From positions 1-28,179 of the IMG/VR virus record IMGVR_UViG_3300008116_000238: a DNA stretch of 28,179 bases; one strand, written 5' to 3'. The notes under the pieces were generated by a model that saw only the letters and a program-made list of their open reading frames with translations, was not told the DNA's origin and did not search any database. Positions 25,929-28,179 of this stretch are shown piece by piece. The position numbers were made by a program, and so were the translations under genes. This stretch comes from a virus. Positions within the stretch are counted from its first letter, which is position 1; the number at the start of each line of letters is the position of its first letter.

Positions 25929-28179
25929 GTGGCAGATCTTCAGGTTTCATTAGCGTTTCTTCTTGAAAATCAAGAGGAGGTTGCACGCGAGTTAGAGCGT
26001 GCTGGGGGTATCGCTGGTAAGGATTTTGGCGCTGGATTAAGTGAAGGCGCAAAGAAAGCCTTTCAAGATTTAATTGCTCAAGCCGATAAAGCAGCCAAAG
26101 AAGCAGGCATTAAGTTTAACAGAACTGATCTTTCTTTCAGGACTCGGAAATTAGACTGGCTGCCGCCGCCGCTGGAGAGCAAGGAGGGTATCAAAAGCTT
26201 GGCGCTGTTATTGAAAAAGTTGGCATTGAAGCGGCAGGCACGTCGAAACAGGTTGCCGAGCTTGCCACATCGCTTGTGCGAGCTGGTTTTAGCGTGGATG
26301 AAGTGGCCAAGGCGTTGCCGGGCGTTGTTCGCGGTGCAGAGGCAACAGGAACAAGTTTCCAGCAATTTGGAGAGATTACTGGTAATACACTGAGGGGCTT
26401 TGGATTAGACGTTAAAGAAACGGCTCGTGTTGTCGATGTATTGGTAAATGCAGCAAATAGCAGCAACGCAAGTATTGAAGGATTAGGTTACACTTTTCAA
26501 TATGCTGCTCCCATCGCCAAAGCATTGGGGGTGAGCCTAGAGGATCTGGCGTCAGCATCGGGGCTAATGGCCAACGCTGGTATTCAGGGCTCCGTGGCTG
26601 GCACTGGGCTTAGAACCGCTCTGGAGAAGCTTCAGCAGGCCGCAGGAGGGGCATCTCCTGAAGTGATGGGGCTGGCATGGAATCAAACTAGACTGGTGAG
26701 CGCTATGCAAAAAATTGGCGCCACTGTGATTGATACTCAAGGGAAGCTATTACCACTTGAGCAAGTATTTTTACGCCTAAAAGAAGGCCTTGAAAAGTTA
26801 AGCCAAGCCGATCAAGTACAGTTATCTAACATTTTGTTTGGTGATGAAGCGGGCTCAAAAATGCTTGCTATCACCAATCAAAGCTCAGATGCAATTGTGA
26901 AGATGTTTGGCGATATGAAGAATAGCGCTGGCGCAACAGATGTAGCTAGAACTGCAATGAGCGGCGCAAAGCTTGAGATCATGCAACTACAGGGAACCGT
27001 AGATGCGCTTGGCAATAAATTAGGGGAAGTCACTGTAATCGGAATGAGACCACTTGTGGGCGCTGCTAATGCGCTTACGGGAGCCATTGCAGGGATGCCA
27101 GGCCCCGTCAAGACCACTGTAGCGGCTTTGATTGTGCTGGCTGGTGCATCAGCAGCCGCAACGGTTGCGCTAGCAGCGGTAAACGCTGTTGTAAATCAAA
27201 CTGGAGGATGGACGTTGCTTGCATCTAATGCAAAAAAAGCAGCAATTAGCATAGCTTCAATTGGTGGAACTGCGGCAGTTGTTGCAGGTGCTGCCGCTGC
27301 CTTTGCTGTATTTACTGGTGCAATAAAAGAAACGGATGAGGCGTCAAAAGCGTTGCTTCAAACTATGGTAGCGCTGGCGGCAACCGTTGGAACATTTAGA
27401 ACATTGTCTACATTTAAGGTTCCGCCAATCCTTAGCGCTATATTGAGCCTTGGCGCTGGCATTGCGGCCTATGCTGGAATTGGGTCTCAAATCAAGGTAA
27501 CGAATGATGATATAAAACAGTTAAGTGATGAAACAAAATTACTAGAAGAGGAGATCTCTGCACTACAATCACAAGTAGAAGAAAATAAAGAATTGGGTAT
27601 CAATACTGAATTAGCAGAAAAACGCATTGATAAATTATCCACTAAGCTGCAAAGCTTGAAGGGTCCGCTAGAGATTAAGCTAGATTTGCAAAAAGCAGAA
27701 AGCCAGGTAGAAACCTTAAGAAATAAGATCAAGTCAAACTGGCAACTTGGGGGAGCACCAGCTTTTGGCGGTGCACCATCGAATGCAATAAAAGATCAGT
27801 CAATCCCGACGGTTTTTCCGCTAATTCTTCCTTCAATGCTGATGAAGGATTCTTCTGTTGTGCAAGGGCTGTCGTCAGTAATGCCAGCTATTTATAGCAC
27901 AAAGACCGGAAGTGCAGAAGAACCGCTGCAGTTGGCTCAACTAGAAGCAGCAGAAAGGCTCCGTGATATATATAAAGAAATAGATCGCGGTGCTGTTAAT
28001 GACATCATAGGAGAAGCAGCGAAAAGAGATGCTAAAGAGATTGAAAAGCTAAATAATCAAGTTGATGCGCTAAAACTAAAGGCAACCAAATTACCGTTAG
28101 GAGCAAAAACAGAACGAGCTGAAGTAGATAAAGAGCTTGGTAATTTACAGCAAAAAATTGAAGGATTCAAGGCAAGAAT
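25929..28179 (+). pseudogene. Tail tape measure protein, frameshifted near the start and cut by the window end
   Basis: The N-terminus (from GTG 25929, MADLQVSLAFLLENQEEVAR, then DKAAKEAGIKFNRTDLSF) and the core are in different frames. The core frame is open from 26129 to the window end without a stop. It carries the PhageMin_Tail signature: ELATSLVRAGFSVDEVAKAL, GNTLRGFGLDV, VDVLVNAANSSNASIEGLGY, ASASGLMANAGIQGSVAGTG, ILFGDEAGSKMLAI. A hydrophobic stretch lies near 27110-27200 and a coiled coil near 27510-27660. The change is -1, at about 26129-26140, in TTTCTTTCAG; one missing T would restore DLSFQDSEIRLAAAA. It may be a mutation, a sequencing error or recoding. The length of open frame argues for recent origin or a functional gene. 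Confidence 0.85.

Noticed and set aside
26078-26466. Minus-strand frames over the start of the tape measure gene
   Set aside because: The + strand carries clear tape-measure motifs in the -1 frame throughout this stretch.
1-28179. CRISPR array or diversity-generating retroelement
   Set aside because: No regularly spaced repeats with unique spacers and no reverse transcriptase. The GGCNAT tract is a simple coding repeat, not a template/variable pair.

Overview
The window looks like part of a tailed-phage (siphovirus-type) genome or prophage of a picocyanobacterium of the Synechococcus/Cyanobium kind. The phage call is firm: large terminase, DUF4055-type portal, MuF-type head protein, an HK97-gp10-like connector, frameshift-coupled tail chaperones, tail tube and tape measure occur in one run. 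The host call is inference. It rests on the look of the DnaN clamp and on a repeated basic module with the signature TQYVRD..G.FASTPGGG; no integrase, att site or unambiguous host gene is visible.

Layout. 1-5514: accessory genes on the + strand. They include small unknowns, two ribosome-modulation-factor-like (RMF-like) genes of which one is frameshifted, a broken zinc-knuckle gene, tRNA-Thr(UGU), a dCTP deaminase, an ATP-grasp enzyme and a chain of overlapping small genes. Three genes here share a promoter plus 5'-hairpin leader cassette. 5546-9699: packaging block of terL, a phage sigma-70-like factor translationally coupled to it, and portal. 9738-13183: a basic repeat protein, one small minus-strand gene, and the MuF protein interrupted by an intein whose middle is also coded, on the opposite strand, as a Vsr/DUF559-like homing endonuclease. 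13282-15579: small genes, including a GGCNAT hexamer-repeat gene and three proteins shorter than 60 residues. 15473-16721: a tandem segmental duplication carrying minus-strand genes. 16766-18844: two tandem paralogues of the basic protein, one ending in a J-domain. 18847-21945: connector, tail chaperones with a -1 frameshift site, and tail tube. 21965-25384: a minus-strand island of seven linked genes (dnaN, small unknowns, a NUMOD-type DNA-binding protein, a C39-like peptidase). 25465-end: tail-terminator-like gene and tape measure, the latter frameshifted near its start and running off the window.

How it fits together. TerL, portal, MuF and the connector would package DNA and build the head-tail junction, and the chaperones, tube and tape measure would build the tail. 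A short motif, CGGGAAA, recurs 29-38 bases before the start of seven genes in the structural half. The sigma-like factor is a natural candidate to read it. No major capsid protein is recognisable in the otherwise continuous terL-to-tape-measure run. The most unusual object is the intein at 12107-12934: both strands appear to be coding in exact codon register, the splicing domains on + and the endonuclease on -.
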